A DNA stretch of 64,000 nt from Capilliphycus robustus (GTDB lineage Bacteria > Cyanobacteriota > Cyanobacteriia > Cyanobacteriales > Microcoleaceae): the NCBI RefSeq assembly GCF_034932365.1, contig NZ_JAYGHR010000014.1, forward strand, positions 1 through 64,000, in the 5' to 3' direction. Shown in pieces: positions 45,138 through 54,847 of this stretch. A program made the position numbers and the translations under genes. Position 1 is the first letter of the stretch. Every line of letters begins with the position of its first letter. Under the pieces are notes generated by a model. It saw only the letters and a list, made by a program, of their open reading frames with translations, ran no database searches and had not been told where the DNA came from.

Positions 45138-45711
45138 CTGAAGTTACCCCTGATGGTGTCGTTTCGGGTGAATTTGCGGGGGTTTCTGGGTTGAGGGCGG
45201 TTTCAATCAAATTCATTAAACGCATTCCCAGTTCCCAATCACTCACGCCTTGAGCGTTATAATTAATTGTAATTGAAGCCGCAGCGCGATTAATCCGAAT
45301 ATTGGCAATTTGTTCTTCTTGAGAGAGTAATTGTTCAAGACGTTGGGCAAAATCTGCATCGCTAGCTAAACGGGGAATTCTTAAGCGAATTCTTCCCGGC
45401 ATTGAGTGAACAATTGTATATTCAGAATCTTGATTATTTTCAACTGAATTTGTTGTGGTTTCCGCTTCATTTGTAACAAAATGAGACTGTTTTTTAAGAT
45501 GTGTCAGGATTTGACGCATCAGACTGGCAATGATTAAATTGGCTAAAAGAGCTTGGGCGCCGCGCAGTTGAAAGCGGGAAGTCACAACTATCCCAATAAC
45601 CACAGGCAAAATCGCCTCAATTTCCCCATGTTCTTGCAGGAAATCAGCAATGCGAGTCTCTGTTGTTTGAATGGGAATAGCGCTGACAAAATCTGAAGAT
45701 GTTGTGGTCAT
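45124..45711 (-). CDS. HMA-like protein with an N-terminal membrane segment
   Basis: A 195-residue protein. Residues 30-65 are hydrophobic (IEAILPVVIGIVVTSRF). Residues 95-165 form an HMA_2 domain (IVHSMPGRIRLRIPRL, RINRAAASITINYNAQ). The Ser/Pro/Thr-rich tail overlaps the P-type ATPase start by 14 bp, showing translational coupling. First gene of the ATPase operon. It lacks Cys ligands. Confidence 0.72.
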   Translation of the reverse strand: MTTTSSDFVSAIPIQTTETRIADFLQEHGEIEAILPVVIGIVVTSRFQLRGAQALLANLIIASLMRQILTHLKKQSHFVTNEAETTTNSVENNQDSEYTIVHSMPGRIRLRIPRLASDADFAQRLEQLLSQEEQIANIRINRAAASITINYNAQGVSDWELGMRLMNLIETALNPETPANSPETTPSGVTSDDTD

Positions 45712-46037
45712 ATTACTTTAACCCTTCTCGCTCAATAATTATATCATCACCCAAGAAGTTGTTTCTCTTTTTTTAAGTTTTGTTTTTCAAAGATGAGATT
45801 TAGACCCCAGAAAGATTAAACCTGCTATACAGTGGTTTCGTCCAAACAGTTGATCGGAGTAAACCTCTGGAAATTCTAGCAATTTTGGCGATCGCTCAAT
45901 CAAACCTGCATAGGTTCAAATCGTCCCGGACTAGATGAAAATGGAACATTGAGGACAATGAACTTTGAATGTGAATCCTATTGCTAATATCAGGAGTTTG
46001 AGTCTACAGGCTGTTGAGGTATACAAAGGGGTGACAG
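45712..46037. other. Divergent promoter region, no gene
   Basis: A 326-bp gap between the ATPase operon and the sigma-like gene. Nothing beyond A/T-rich promoter-like sequence and one HIP1 site was recognised. Confidence 0.35.
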
Positions 46038-47447
46038 ATGAATCTTTACAAATACTGGACAATCTGCAAGGTTGATGGGCGTTTTCATCGATCCGGTTCT
46101 CATGGGGGATATCAAGCCTCGGAGCTTCCTGTTGTTAGGGAACAGTTTCAAGCGTGGTTTCCATCCTACTGTGAAACTCAGGAAGTCCTCAGTCAAGAAG
46201 ATAAAGACATTCAAACTCAATTATTATCTTGGTTTCTCCGTCAAGATTCTAGGGATTTTGAGTCGTCGGTTCCCCCGAGTTGGGTGATAGCAGGGCTTTC
46301 TTTGCGGTGTTATGTTTCCCATGCGATCCAATCGGCTTGTCAAACTTTAGCTCAAAAATTTGGTCAGCGCTATGGTTTTTCTCCTTATGACTTGTTACCC
46401 CTGGTGTTAACCGATGACGGGAAAACGTGGATAGGGCTTGACTCTGACCGCAAAACCCAGTTAATTCTAGATCGCTTTGGAAATCTTCAACCTTCTACTT
46501 ACCCTCTTTTATCGGTGGAGATTTTGAGAACCTTCGATCCGACGAAAACAGCACTGGGAAAATGGGCTTGTTTAATCACTCGTCAAGATGAAAAACTGAC
46601 TCGGACATTGTGGATAGAACATGGGCTTTTGCTGGAAACTTCTTGGTCGAAACTTAATCAAGTTCAAGGGAGTCAATGGAAAATCCTTTCACCCCACGAG
46701 CGTCATTGGGTAGAGGTGTTCCATCAGGTGTATCGACGCGACAGACGAGAACAGGGCGCTCGGGGTAAATGTCCAACACCCTCGGAAGCCCAACTTCAGG
46801 AAATGCGCGATCTCCTTCATCAACGAGGAATTATAGCCGATTCTTCGGATGAAATGTTAGATCAATTAAAAAGGATTGCTGAGTTTCTCAAGAAGCCTTT
46901 ACCTCCGTCACCCCCGCCACCGTCACCCGAACCGCCGATTAATCTCCTAAAAACTATGCTGAATGAAGCTCGGGATAAAGCCCTTTTTAATGCGATTCAT
47001 CGGGTACTATTACAACGCTTTTATCGACTCCAAAAGAGTTCCTGGTATGCTGAGAACGCTGATTACTTTTTCCCCTGTTTACGGCTCATTTATTTTGAAG
47101 CAAAATCTCAAGGTGAGGTCGCCGAAGAATTACACATGAACAATCAATCTCAAGTCAGTCGATTTTTAAAACTAAAGGAAATGCTCAATCAAATTCGAGA
47201 ACAGGTGATGGCGGAGTTGTTTCAAATCTTGTTGAGTCAAGAGTCTTTTAAATCCGTTTCCCAAGATGCTCAGGCTTTTAATAATCTAATTCAACACTTG
47301 AGTGCTTATTTAGATGAAACTGTGTTTGTTGAAGCGGCGAGGGAACTTCAAGCCGGACAGTACCGAAAAATGACCAGTTTATTTGCAGAAAAGATGCGTG
47401 ATTTTCTCAGTTATGACCCTCTCAATTTAGCTCTTGATTGTTCTTAA
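46038..47447 (+). CDS. Sigma-70-like factor of the DUF1822/CHAT locus
   Basis: A 469-residue protein. Its C-terminal part (about 340-400) holds a helix-turn-helix like sigma region 4 (LIYFEAKSQGEVAEELHMNNQSQVSRFLKL). The N-terminal part (ICKVDGRFHRSGSHGGYQ, LLSWFLR) is poorly conserved, and a Pro-rich hinge (KKPLPPSPPPPSPEPP) separates the two. Proteins like this are annotated as sigma-70-family factors in cyanobacteria and tend to precede DUF1822 genes. The region-2 core-binding segment is not obvious, so its function as a true sigma factor is uncertain. It lies 49 bp before the DUF1822 gene. Confidence 0.65.
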   Translation: MNLYKYWTICKVDGRFHRSGSHGGYQASELPVVREQFQAWFPSYCETQEVLSQEDKDIQTQLLSWFLRQDSRDFESSVPPSWVIAGLSLRCYVSHAIQSACQTLAQKFGQRYGFSPYDLLPLVLTDDGKTWIGLDSDRKTQLILDRFGNLQPSTYPLLSVEILRTFDPTKTALGKWACLITRQDEKLTRTLWIEHGLLLETSWSKLNQVQGSQWKILSPHERHWVEVFHQVYRRDRREQGARGKCPTPSEAQLQEMRDLLHQRGIIADSSDEMLDQLKRIAEFLKKPLPPSPPPPSPEPPINLLKTMLNEARDKALFNAIHRVLLQRFYRLQKSSWYAENADYFFPCLRLIYFEAKSQGEVAEELHMNNQSQVSRFLKLKEMLNQIREQVMAELFQILLSQESFKSVSQDAQAFNNLIQHLSAYLDETVFVEAARELQAGQYRKMTSLFAEKMRDFLSYDPLNLALDCS

Positions 47448-47496
47448 ATACTGTCATTTTTCCTAACCAACAGTAAATCCAAACCCGGAGAATAAA

Positions 47497-48744
47497 ATGA
47501 ATTTGCGCCCGTATTCTGAGTCTAAAAAATCTCCAATTAATTCGCATTATTACCGAGAATTGCAGTTAGAAACGATTGATCTAGAGCCAGAGTTCTTTGA
47601 GAAAGCTACTCTCCTCAGTCGTCATTTTAGTAATGAAGCTGAACAATGGCAAGCCTATTTGAATACATTGGCGTTATTGGCTTTAGAAAAATGGTTAAGC
47701 GATCGCCAGTTAACCTTGAGTTATCAAACCTATTCTCTCCTGAGAACTCAAGTTTTAAATTTAGACGCCGTTAGTCCTCTCAATGTTGAGCCATTTAAAC
47801 TCTGCTTGATCGCTCGTGAGAATATAGGTGATCAAACCATTGAAATTCCTCAAAAAATGATTGATGAGCCAGAGTTTGCCGCCCATTTTTACACATTAAT
47901 TCAGGTCGTTTTGGAAGAAGAACAGGCTGTTTTAATCGGATTTATCCGCTATGATCAATTAAACCAGCAGTCTTTAAAACAGACAAAAACAGGAAATTAT
48001 GAACTGTCTTTGTCAGAATTTAATCCTGAACCCAGCCATTTAGGTTTAAACCTAAAATACTTAGATTCAACAGCCATAGAACTTCCTAAAAATGGCTTAT
48101 CTAAACCATCCTTTCAACAGTTAACTCAATGGCTGGAACATCTTTATACAGCCGACTGGCAACCTGTTGAACAACTTTTGGCAAACCGACCACCTCTTGT
48201 TCCGTTTGCGTCAGCAATAAATTTCAGAACCCGGAACTTATCCTCACAAAAAACAATAGAAAAAAGTCTAAAAACATTACAAATGAGTGGAGCTTTAGGA
48301 CATCAAAACCCAGGAGATTTATCACAGACTGAACTCAGTGATGTTTTAGTGGAGCTTTTAGAAACCACTAACAATGAAGAAACCCGTTGGCAAGCCGCAG
48401 AATTCTTATGGGAACTAAACCCCACTCATCCGGCTGTGGGTGTGCGACGAGCAATTGATTTAGGAATGCAACTTTTAGGGGTTCCTGTTGCATTAATGGT
48501 TGCCCTTTTACCCAAACCAGATCAACGAATTGCCATTCTTTTAAGGGTTTATCCCCTACAAGGTTTCTTACCTGATCATTTAAAACTGATTGGTTTGGAT
48601 GAATTGGGTCAAAGTTTATTTGAAGTTCGGGCGAGAGAGCGAGATGATTATATTCAGTTCAAATTCACCGCAGACCCGGGCGATCAGTTTAGTGTTCAGA
48701 TTGTTCTTAATGATGCGAATGTAACAGAATACTTCATCGTTTAA
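47497..48744 (+). CDS. DUF1822 family protein
   Basis: A 415-residue soluble protein. The N-terminal part (FEKATLLSRHFSNEAEQWQAYLNTLALLALEKWL) matches DUF1822, which is almost confined to cyanobacteria. The C-terminal part has beta-rich segments (QRIAILLRVYPLQGFLPDHLKL, DYIQFKFTADPGDQFSVQIVL). Function unknown. DUF1822 genes recur beside sigma-like factors and CHAT proteins, as here. A ribosome site (cggag) precedes the ATG, and a terminator follows. Confidence 0.8.
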   Translation: MNLRPYSESKKSPINSHYYRELQLETIDLEPEFFEKATLLSRHFSNEAEQWQAYLNTLALLALEKWLSDRQLTLSYQTYSLLRTQVLNLDAVSPLNVEPFKLCLIARENIGDQTIEIPQKMIDEPEFAAHFYTLIQVVLEEEQAVLIGFIRYDQLNQQSLKQTKTGNYELSLSEFNPEPSHLGLNLKYLDSTAIELPKNGLSKPSFQQLTQWLEHLYTADWQPVEQLLANRPPLVPFASAINFRTRNLSSQKTIEKSLKTLQMSGALGHQNPGDLSQTELSDVLVELLETTNNEETRWQAAEFLWELNPTHPAVGVRRAIDLGMQLLGVPVALMVALLPKPDQRIAILLRVYPLQGFLPDHLKLIGLDELGQSLFEVRARERDDYIQFKFTADPGDQFSVQIVLNDANVTEYFIV

Positions 48745-48768
48745 CAGCGACTATAGAATAGTTTAAGG

Positions 48769-48801
48769 GTTGATTAGCGACATCAGTTAATCAACTTTTT
48801 T
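48769..48801 (+). terminator. Rho-independent terminator after the DUF1822 gene
   Basis: Stem gttgatta (48769-48776) with taatcaac (48788-48795), then T6. It separates the sigma-like/DUF1822 operon from the CHAT genes. Confidence 0.8.
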
Positions 48802-49068
48802 GGCTTTTATATTGGTTTGATTTCATAAAGTTTTTACCCGGTTTTAGCTTGACAAATCAACTTAACTTGATTTAGTAAAAAATCACTTATATAATGTTAT
48901 ATATGATATGATATCTACAAGTTATAAATCCTTTCTAAAGGAACACAATCTTCGAGAAGCTGTAGTGTAGGCATCTAGCCTGCTTCAAGTTTAAAACTCA
49001 TTCAACCTTTCTACAGCCCCGTAATGTGCAGAAGCTTTCTAGATTAAAACTCAATCAACCGACTAACA

Positions 49069-51816
49069 ATGAAAAAACAAGTTGTTATCAAAATACCAGG
49101 GGGCGATTTTGATACAGGTTTTCCTGTTGTACTAGAGTTTTGGGAAGACGGTAGAATCATTGCCATAGACCGCGAATGTCCTGCACTTCCCGCCCAACCC
49201 GAAATACAAAAAAATTATGAAGAATGGCAAGAAAATTATAGGGTTTTGGGAGATCGAATGATTCAAGTTGCAGAGGTACAAATTACGAATCAATCGACAT
49301 ATCAAGAGTGTTTAGATGCAACAGAAACCCTTGAATATACTCTAGCAACTTGGTTTAAAAATCCAATTTTCGGTGATATCCGAGGGCGAATTGTGGGACG
49401 CTTAAAAGATGTAGAATCCAACGAATCTGTAAGAGTTATTCTGGATACGGCTAATCCTTATCTACGAAAATTATCCTGGGATCGGTGGGATTTATTTGAA
49501 AGGGATTATTTCTTACCCAATGCGGAGTTAGTTCTTTTATCTCGATACAATCGACCTCCAGAAACGCTCAGAATACCTGTTAGAATTTTGGCTATTTTTG
49601 GCAGCGATGCAGGGGGTTTGCAACTACAAAAAGATCTAAAAGAAATTCAAAACTTAGCTGAATATGGAGGAGAAGTTACTTGCATTCCCGAAGAAGGAGA
49701 TTCTCTCACTCTCCAAACACTGTGTAATACCCTTTCTCGGGGAAATTGGGATATAATTTTCTATGCCGGACACAGTTCAGGACAAAGCATTTGCCTTTCT
49801 AATGAGCCTAACTTATCCATCAATAACTCACACTTAAGACAAGCCCTAAGAATAGCGGCTCGTAATATTAAGCTTGCCATCTTTAATTCCTGTGATGGAT
49901 TAGATATTGCAGAATATTTAGCGGAGTTTAATATTCCCCATCTCATCGTCATGCGAGAACCCGTTCCTGATCAAGTAGCCCGCAGTTTTTTGAAGTATTT
50001 TTTAGAAGAATTTATTCAAGGAAAACCGCTTCATGCTGCGGTTCATCAAGCGAGAAAAGCGTTACACCGAGTAGAAATTCAAAATAATGAGCAACCCTAT
50101 TATCCGGGAGCATCTTGGCTACCGATACTCTTACAAAATCCAACGGCTCCCCAACTATATTGGCCTGAACCGGAACCTGAACCGGAACCTGAACCGGAAC
50201 CTGAACCGGAACCTGAACCGGAACCTGAAAAATCCTTAATTCAACCCAAAGTAATGATGATGTTAGGGTTAGTATTTATCGGTATTTTTATAGGTGTTTT
50301 CTGGGGAACTTGCCGCTTTTTTAAGAAACCTAATGTGATTGGAGATGCTATCAGTCAGGGTGAAGAAATTGTGGTGAAGATGTTTCAACAACGGCGTAAA
50401 CAAAGGGGTGTAGAACCTGTTGCCGACTGTCAGAAACCCTTGAAGTATTTTTTACCCTTTTGGAAGGATTATATTAGACAACAGTGGGATGATTGTTTTG
50501 TCACCAAAAAAAGTTATCAGGAAGCCATTCAACACCTTCAAAGAAGCTGGCAAGAAGAAAAACCCGATCCCGAAACTTTAATCTATCTCAATAACGCAAT
50601 CTTAGAAGCGACAGGAGCCGATTACTATACCATTGCTATTGTTGTTCCCACGATAAAAAATCAAGCTAGAGAAGTCATTGATGTCGAACTGGCTGAAGAT
50701 ATTCTGCGGGGAATTGCTCAAGCCCAAACAGAAGTGAACTTGAATTTATTCAATGGGGATGAATCTGCTGAGTATACCTTGCCCGGTTCAGATTTTCTTC
50801 AGCGTAGAGACTTAAATGGAAAAGGTTTAAAAGTGATTATTGCGGATGATTCTAACTTCAAACCTCAAGCTATCAAAAATGCACAGAGCCTGGTTAACAA
50901 CTCAGAAATTATAGGAGTAATTGGTCATTATGCTAGTGAGATGACCCTCGCTACTATAGATATTTATAACAAAAATCAAGTGGTTTTAGTTACCCCAGGA
51001 ACAAGCACCTCTGAACTCAGTGAAAGCCCGAAACAGTTTTTCTTCCGAATTCCGGCAGTGAATTCTGAGCAGGCTTATAAAATGGTTGATCTCTTGAACG
51101 AAAAAACCAAGCAAAAAAAAGTCACGATTTTTTATAATCCTGCCAGTCCATTTTCGAGTGATTACAAAAAACACTTTGAAAAAAAATTGTTAGAACAAGG
51201 AGGAAAAGTTGTTGCCTATTTTGACCTTTCTAGTCCTAACTTTAACGCCAAAGATGCACTCAAACAAATGAGAAATGCTGAAGAATCCGTGATTATTTTA
51301 ATACCTGATGGTCAGGTGACAAATTCTGTTGATCAAGCGCTAGAAGTGATTAAAGAAAATAAAGGTGAATATTTTATGTTGGGTAACTCCTCGGTTGACA
51401 CGCCCAGAACTTTAGCGCTCGGTCAAGAATATCTAAAAAAACTACATTTAGTGATTTACTGGCATCATTTAAACAGTTCTCAGCCCGATTTTTCGCAAAT
51501 CACTTCGCAGCTTTGGGGCGAATTCGTGAGTCTTCGTACCGCTTTAGCCTACGATGCAGCCCATGTTTTGATTGAAGGAATTCGCCAAAATCCCACCCGC
51601 AAAGGAATTCAAAAGGTACTTTCTAGTGAAAGCTTCAAGATTGACGGCGTAACTGGAAAAATAGAGTTTCAACCGGGAACAGGCGATCGCAAAGAGCAAC
51701 CCCTTGATATTGTTAAAGTTGTTGCTTGTGCAAATCAAGAGTATGGTCTTACCTTTCTCCCAACTGAGTTTTCAACACCGAAAAAAGCGGGTTTAGATTG
51801 TTCAAATCGTGAATAG
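49069..51816 (+). CDS. CHAT protease / single TM / amino-acid-binding-protein fusion, copy 1
   Basis: A 915-residue protein. Residues 1-165 are an unrecognised N-terminal domain (VVIKIPGGDFDTGFPVVLEFW). Residues 170-365 are a CHAT caspase-like domain with catalytic His235 (FYAGHSSG) and Cys275 (FNSCDG). A (Pro-Glu)n linker (about 366-387) leads to one membrane helix (about 395-413). Residues 480-915 include a periplasmic-binding-protein fold of the Leu/Ile/Val-receptor type (VIGVIGHYASEMTLATIDIY; LVTPGTSTSEL; TALAYDAAHVLIEGI). It looks like a receptor protease: ligand binding on one side, proteolysis on the other. Basic residues after the helix leave the topology open. Confidence 0.82.
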   Translation: MKKQVVIKIPGGDFDTGFPVVLEFWEDGRIIAIDRECPALPAQPEIQKNYEEWQENYRVLGDRMIQVAEVQITNQSTYQECLDATETLEYTLATWFKNPIFGDIRGRIVGRLKDVESNESVRVILDTANPYLRKLSWDRWDLFERDYFLPNAELVLLSRYNRPPETLRIPVRILAIFGSDAGGLQLQKDLKEIQNLAEYGGEVTCIPEEGDSLTLQTLCNTLSRGNWDIIFYAGHSSGQSICLSNEPNLSINNSHLRQALRIAARNIKLAIFNSCDGLDIAEYLAEFNIPHLIVMREPVPDQVARSFLKYFLEEFIQGKPLHAAVHQARKALHRVEIQNNEQPYYPGASWLPILLQNPTAPQLYWPEPEPEPEPEPEPEPEPEPEPEKSLIQPKVMMMLGLVFIGIFIGVFWGTCRFFKKPNVIGDAISQGEEIVVKMFQQRRKQRGVEPVADCQKPLKYFLPFWKDYIRQQWDDCFVTKKSYQEAIQHLQRSWQEEKPDPETLIYLNNAILEATGADYYTIAIVVPTIKNQAREVIDVELAEDILRGIAQAQTEVNLNLFNGDESAEYTLPGSDFLQRRDLNGKGLKVIIADDSNFKPQAIKNAQSLVNNSEIIGVIGHYASEMTLATIDIYNKNQVVLVTPGTSTSELSESPKQFFFRIPAVNSEQAYKMVDLLNEKTKQKKVTIFYNPASPFSSDYKKHFEKKLLEQGGKVVAYFDLSSPNFNAKDALKQMRNAEESVIILIPDGQVTNSVDQALEVIKENKGEYFMLGNSSVDTPRTLALGQEYLKKLHLVIYWHHLNSSQPDFSQITSQLWGEFVSLRTALAYDAAHVLIEGIRQNPTRKGIQKVLSSESFKIDGVTGKIEFQPGTGDRKEQPLDIVKVVACANQEYGLTFLPTEFSTPKKAGLDCSNRE
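50169..50226 (+). repeat. 12-bp tandem repeat encoding Pro-Glu pairs
   Basis: The unit gaacctgaaccg is repeated nearly five times and encodes the (Pro-Glu)n linker before the membrane helix. The paralogue has only a short remnant (QPEPEPEK), so the linker length varies between copies. Confidence 0.85.
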
Positions 51817-51929
51817 TATTGGAGACTGTCTTGTTTTTCCCGGTAAAGGACTAACTCAACAGAGAACGGAGAGTATAATATAACCAGTGAAATAACTTCA
51901 TCCATGAAAACTCAATCCACCGAATCATA

Positions 51930-54626
51930 ATGACACAAGTTGTTATCAAAATACCAGGGGGCGATTTTGACACAGGTTTTCCTGTTGTTCTAGAGTTTTG
52001 GGAAGATGGTAGAATCATTGCTACAGACCGTGATTGTCCTCAACTTCCTGCTCAACCTGCAATTCCACAAATTTATGACAAATGGCAAAAAATTTATAGA
52101 GATTTAGGAGAGAGAATTCTTGAAGTTCCAGACGCACAAATTACCCATAAATCGACATTTGAAGATTGTTTAAAGGCTACTCAAACCCTTGAATCTACTC
52201 TAGAAACTTGGTTTAATAATCCTATTTTTGGGGATATTCGAGGGCGAATTGTGGGACGTTTAAGGGATGTAGCATCCAACGAATCTGTAAGGGTTATTCT
52301 GGATACGGCTAATCCTTATCTACGGAGATTGTCTTGGGATAGGTGGGATTTATTTGAAAGAGATTATTTCTTACCCAATGCTGAACTCGTTCTTTTGTCT
52401 CGATACAATCGACCTCCAGAAACGCTCAGAATACCCGTTAGAATTCTAGCTATTTTTGGCAGTGACGAAGGCGGTTTGCAACTCCAAGAAGATTTAAAAG
52501 AGATTCAAAACTTAGCTGAATATGGCGCTGAAATTACTTGCATTCCCAAGCGAGGAAATGTTCTCACTTCGCAGGAACTCTGTGATAGCCTTTGGTTGAG
52601 AAATTGGGATATCATTTTCTATGCCGGACACAGTTCAGGGCAAACTATGCAAGTTGCTGGTACTTTAAATTTCGATGTCTCCCTTTTAAAAGATGCCCTG
52701 AAAAGAGCGGCTCCCAGGATTAAGCTGGCAATCTTTAATTCCTGTGATGGACTGGGGATGGCGGAATATTTAGCCGAGTTTAATATTCCCCATTTTATCG
52801 TTATGCGAGAACCCGTTCCTGATATAGTAGCCAGGAGTTTTTTGAAGTATTTTTTAGCCGAATTTACTCAAGGGAAACCGCTTCATGCTGCTGTTCATAA
52901 CGCCAGACAAGAACTACACAGAATAGAAGTTCCCACTGTTAACAATGAATTCTATTATCCGGGAGCATCCTGGCTACCGATACTCTTACAAAATCCGACA
53001 GCCCCCCAACTGTATTGGCCTCAACCTGAACCTGAACCCGAAAAACCCTTAATCCAACCCAAAGTAATGATGATGTTAGGGTTACTATTAATTGGTGTTT
53101 TAATTGGGATTTTCTGGGGAACTTCTACAGCCTTATTTAAAAAACCTGCTGTTATCGGAGATGCTATCAGTGAGGGTGAGGAGATTTTGATGTCTAACCA
53201 GCGAGGTAAACAACGGGGTGTAACATGGGTTGCAAATTGTCAGAAACCCCTACATTATTTTATCCCAATATGGAATGCTCAAATTCGACAACAATGGAAA
53301 GATTGTTTTGAGACTAAAATCAACTATCAGCAAGCCGCTCAAAACTTTAAAAAAAGCTGGCAAGAAGAAATAAAAGATCCAGAAACTTTAATTTATTACA
53401 ATAATGCACTGCTAGAATACAGAGGAGTCGATTACTATACCATTGCAGTTGTGCTTCCTATTTTAAAGAATGAAACTGGAGAGGTTAGAGATACGGAAAA
53501 TGCACAAGAAATCCTGCGGGGAGTTGCCCAAATACAAACAGAAATTAACTTAAGTTTATTCAATGGGGAGGAGTCTAGTGACTTGGCTTTACCGGGTTCA
53601 GGTTTTCTCAAGTCTAGAGACTTAAATGGAAAAGGTTTACGAGTTATAATTTCTGATGACTCTAACTTAGAAGAAAAAGCCTTAAATGTGGCTAAAAGCT
53701 TAGTTAAAAAATCGGAAATACTGGGAGTTGTCGGTCATTATTCTAGTGAAATGACCCTAAAAACTGTAGAGACTTATAATCATAAACTGGTTTTAGTCTC
53801 TCCTGGAACAACAACCTCTGAACTCACCGTCCAACCTCAACCTTTTTTCTTCCGAACTCCTTCTGTGACTGATATTCAAGCAAAAGCAATGGTTGATCAT
53901 TTGATGAGTGATCAAATCAACAAAAAAAGAGTTGTTGTTTTCTATAACCCTGCGAGTCCCTATTCCAGTGATTACCAAAAGCAATTTAGACAACAATTCA
54001 CAGAGAGAGGAGGAACGATTATTGAATCTATTAACCTAGCTGCTCCGAATTTTAATGCTAAAAGCCAGATCGAAAAAGTTCAAAATTCTGGGGAAACGGC
54101 GATTGTTTTAATACCTGATGGTCAAGTCACAAATTCCGTGATTAATTCTGTAGAAGTCATTAAAGAAAATAAAGGTGAATATTGGATGTTGGGTAACTCC
54201 TCGGTTGACACGCCCAGAACTTTAGCGCTCGGTCAAGAATATCTAGAAAAACTATATTTAGTCATTTTCTGGCATCATTTAAACAGTTATAAGCCCGATT
54301 TTTCGCAAATCACTTCGCAGCTTTGGGGCGAATTCGTGAGTCTTCGTACCGCTTTAGCCTACGATGCAGCCCATGTTTTGATTGAAGGAATTCGCCAAAA
54401 TCCCACCCGCAAAGGAATTCAAAAGGTACTTTCTAGTGAAAGCTTCAAGATTGACGGCGTAACTGGAAAAATAGAGTTTCAACCGGGAACAGGCGATCGC
54501 AAAGAACAACCCCTTGATATTGTTAAAGTTGCTGCTTGTGCAAATCAAGAGTATGGTCTTACCTTTCTCCCAACTGAGTTTTCAACACCGAAAAAAGCGG
54601 GTTTAGATTGTTCAAATCGTGAATGA
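51930..54626 (+). CDS. CHAT protease / single TM / amino-acid-binding-protein fusion, copy 2
   Basis: An 898-residue paralogue of the preceding gene with the same layout. CHAT His234 and Cys272 are intact. The membrane helix is at about 380-398, and the linker is shorter. The middle region (about 420-740) diverges strongly from copy 1, while the final ~150 codons are almost identical at DNA level. The two thus probably keep the same C-terminal module but differ in ligand pocket. It lies 113 bp after copy 1 with no terminator between. Confidence 0.82.
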   Translation: MTQVVIKIPGGDFDTGFPVVLEFWEDGRIIATDRDCPQLPAQPAIPQIYDKWQKIYRDLGERILEVPDAQITHKSTFEDCLKATQTLESTLETWFNNPIFGDIRGRIVGRLRDVASNESVRVILDTANPYLRRLSWDRWDLFERDYFLPNAELVLLSRYNRPPETLRIPVRILAIFGSDEGGLQLQEDLKEIQNLAEYGAEITCIPKRGNVLTSQELCDSLWLRNWDIIFYAGHSSGQTMQVAGTLNFDVSLLKDALKRAAPRIKLAIFNSCDGLGMAEYLAEFNIPHFIVMREPVPDIVARSFLKYFLAEFTQGKPLHAAVHNARQELHRIEVPTVNNEFYYPGASWLPILLQNPTAPQLYWPQPEPEPEKPLIQPKVMMMLGLLLIGVLIGIFWGTSTALFKKPAVIGDAISEGEEILMSNQRGKQRGVTWVANCQKPLHYFIPIWNAQIRQQWKDCFETKINYQQAAQNFKKSWQEEIKDPETLIYYNNALLEYRGVDYYTIAVVLPILKNETGEVRDTENAQEILRGVAQIQTEINLSLFNGEESSDLALPGSGFLKSRDLNGKGLRVIISDDSNLEEKALNVAKSLVKKSEILGVVGHYSSEMTLKTVETYNHKLVLVSPGTTTSELTVQPQPFFFRTPSVTDIQAKAMVDHLMSDQINKKRVVVFYNPASPYSSDYQKQFRQQFTERGGTIIESINLAAPNFNAKSQIEKVQNSGETAIVLIPDGQVTNSVINSVEVIKENKGEYWMLGNSSVDTPRTLALGQEYLEKLYLVIFWHHLNSYKPDFSQITSQLWGEFVSLRTALAYDAAHVLIEGIRQNPTRKGIQKVLSSESFKIDGVTGKIEFQPGTGDRKEQPLDIVKVAACANQEYGLTFLPTEFSTPKKAGLDCSNRE

Positions 54627-54656
54627 TATCATCTCCGATTCATTAATTATAATTTG

Positions 54657-54834
54657 GTAGGGGCGAGTTCTAAACAGTGAACAGTTAACAGTTACCAGTG
54701 ACCAGTTTTTACAGTTAACAGTGAACAGTAATCACCTGACCAATCAATATTGATAACTGATTGCTGAAATCACTGTAAAATCTGCACTGAAATCTATGGT
54801 CACTGATAATTGTAAACTGTAATCAACTCGCCCC
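54657..54834. repeat. Heptad array with terminal inverted repeats, between CHAT copy 2 and feoB
   Basis: Opens with gtaggggcgagtt (54657-54669) and closes with aactcgcccc (54825-54834). CAGTGAA/CAGTTAA units on the left and ACTGTAA units on the right give a 178-bp hairpin-forming element between two convergent genes. Confidence 0.85.
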
Positions 54835-54847
54835 AAATTGAAGACAA

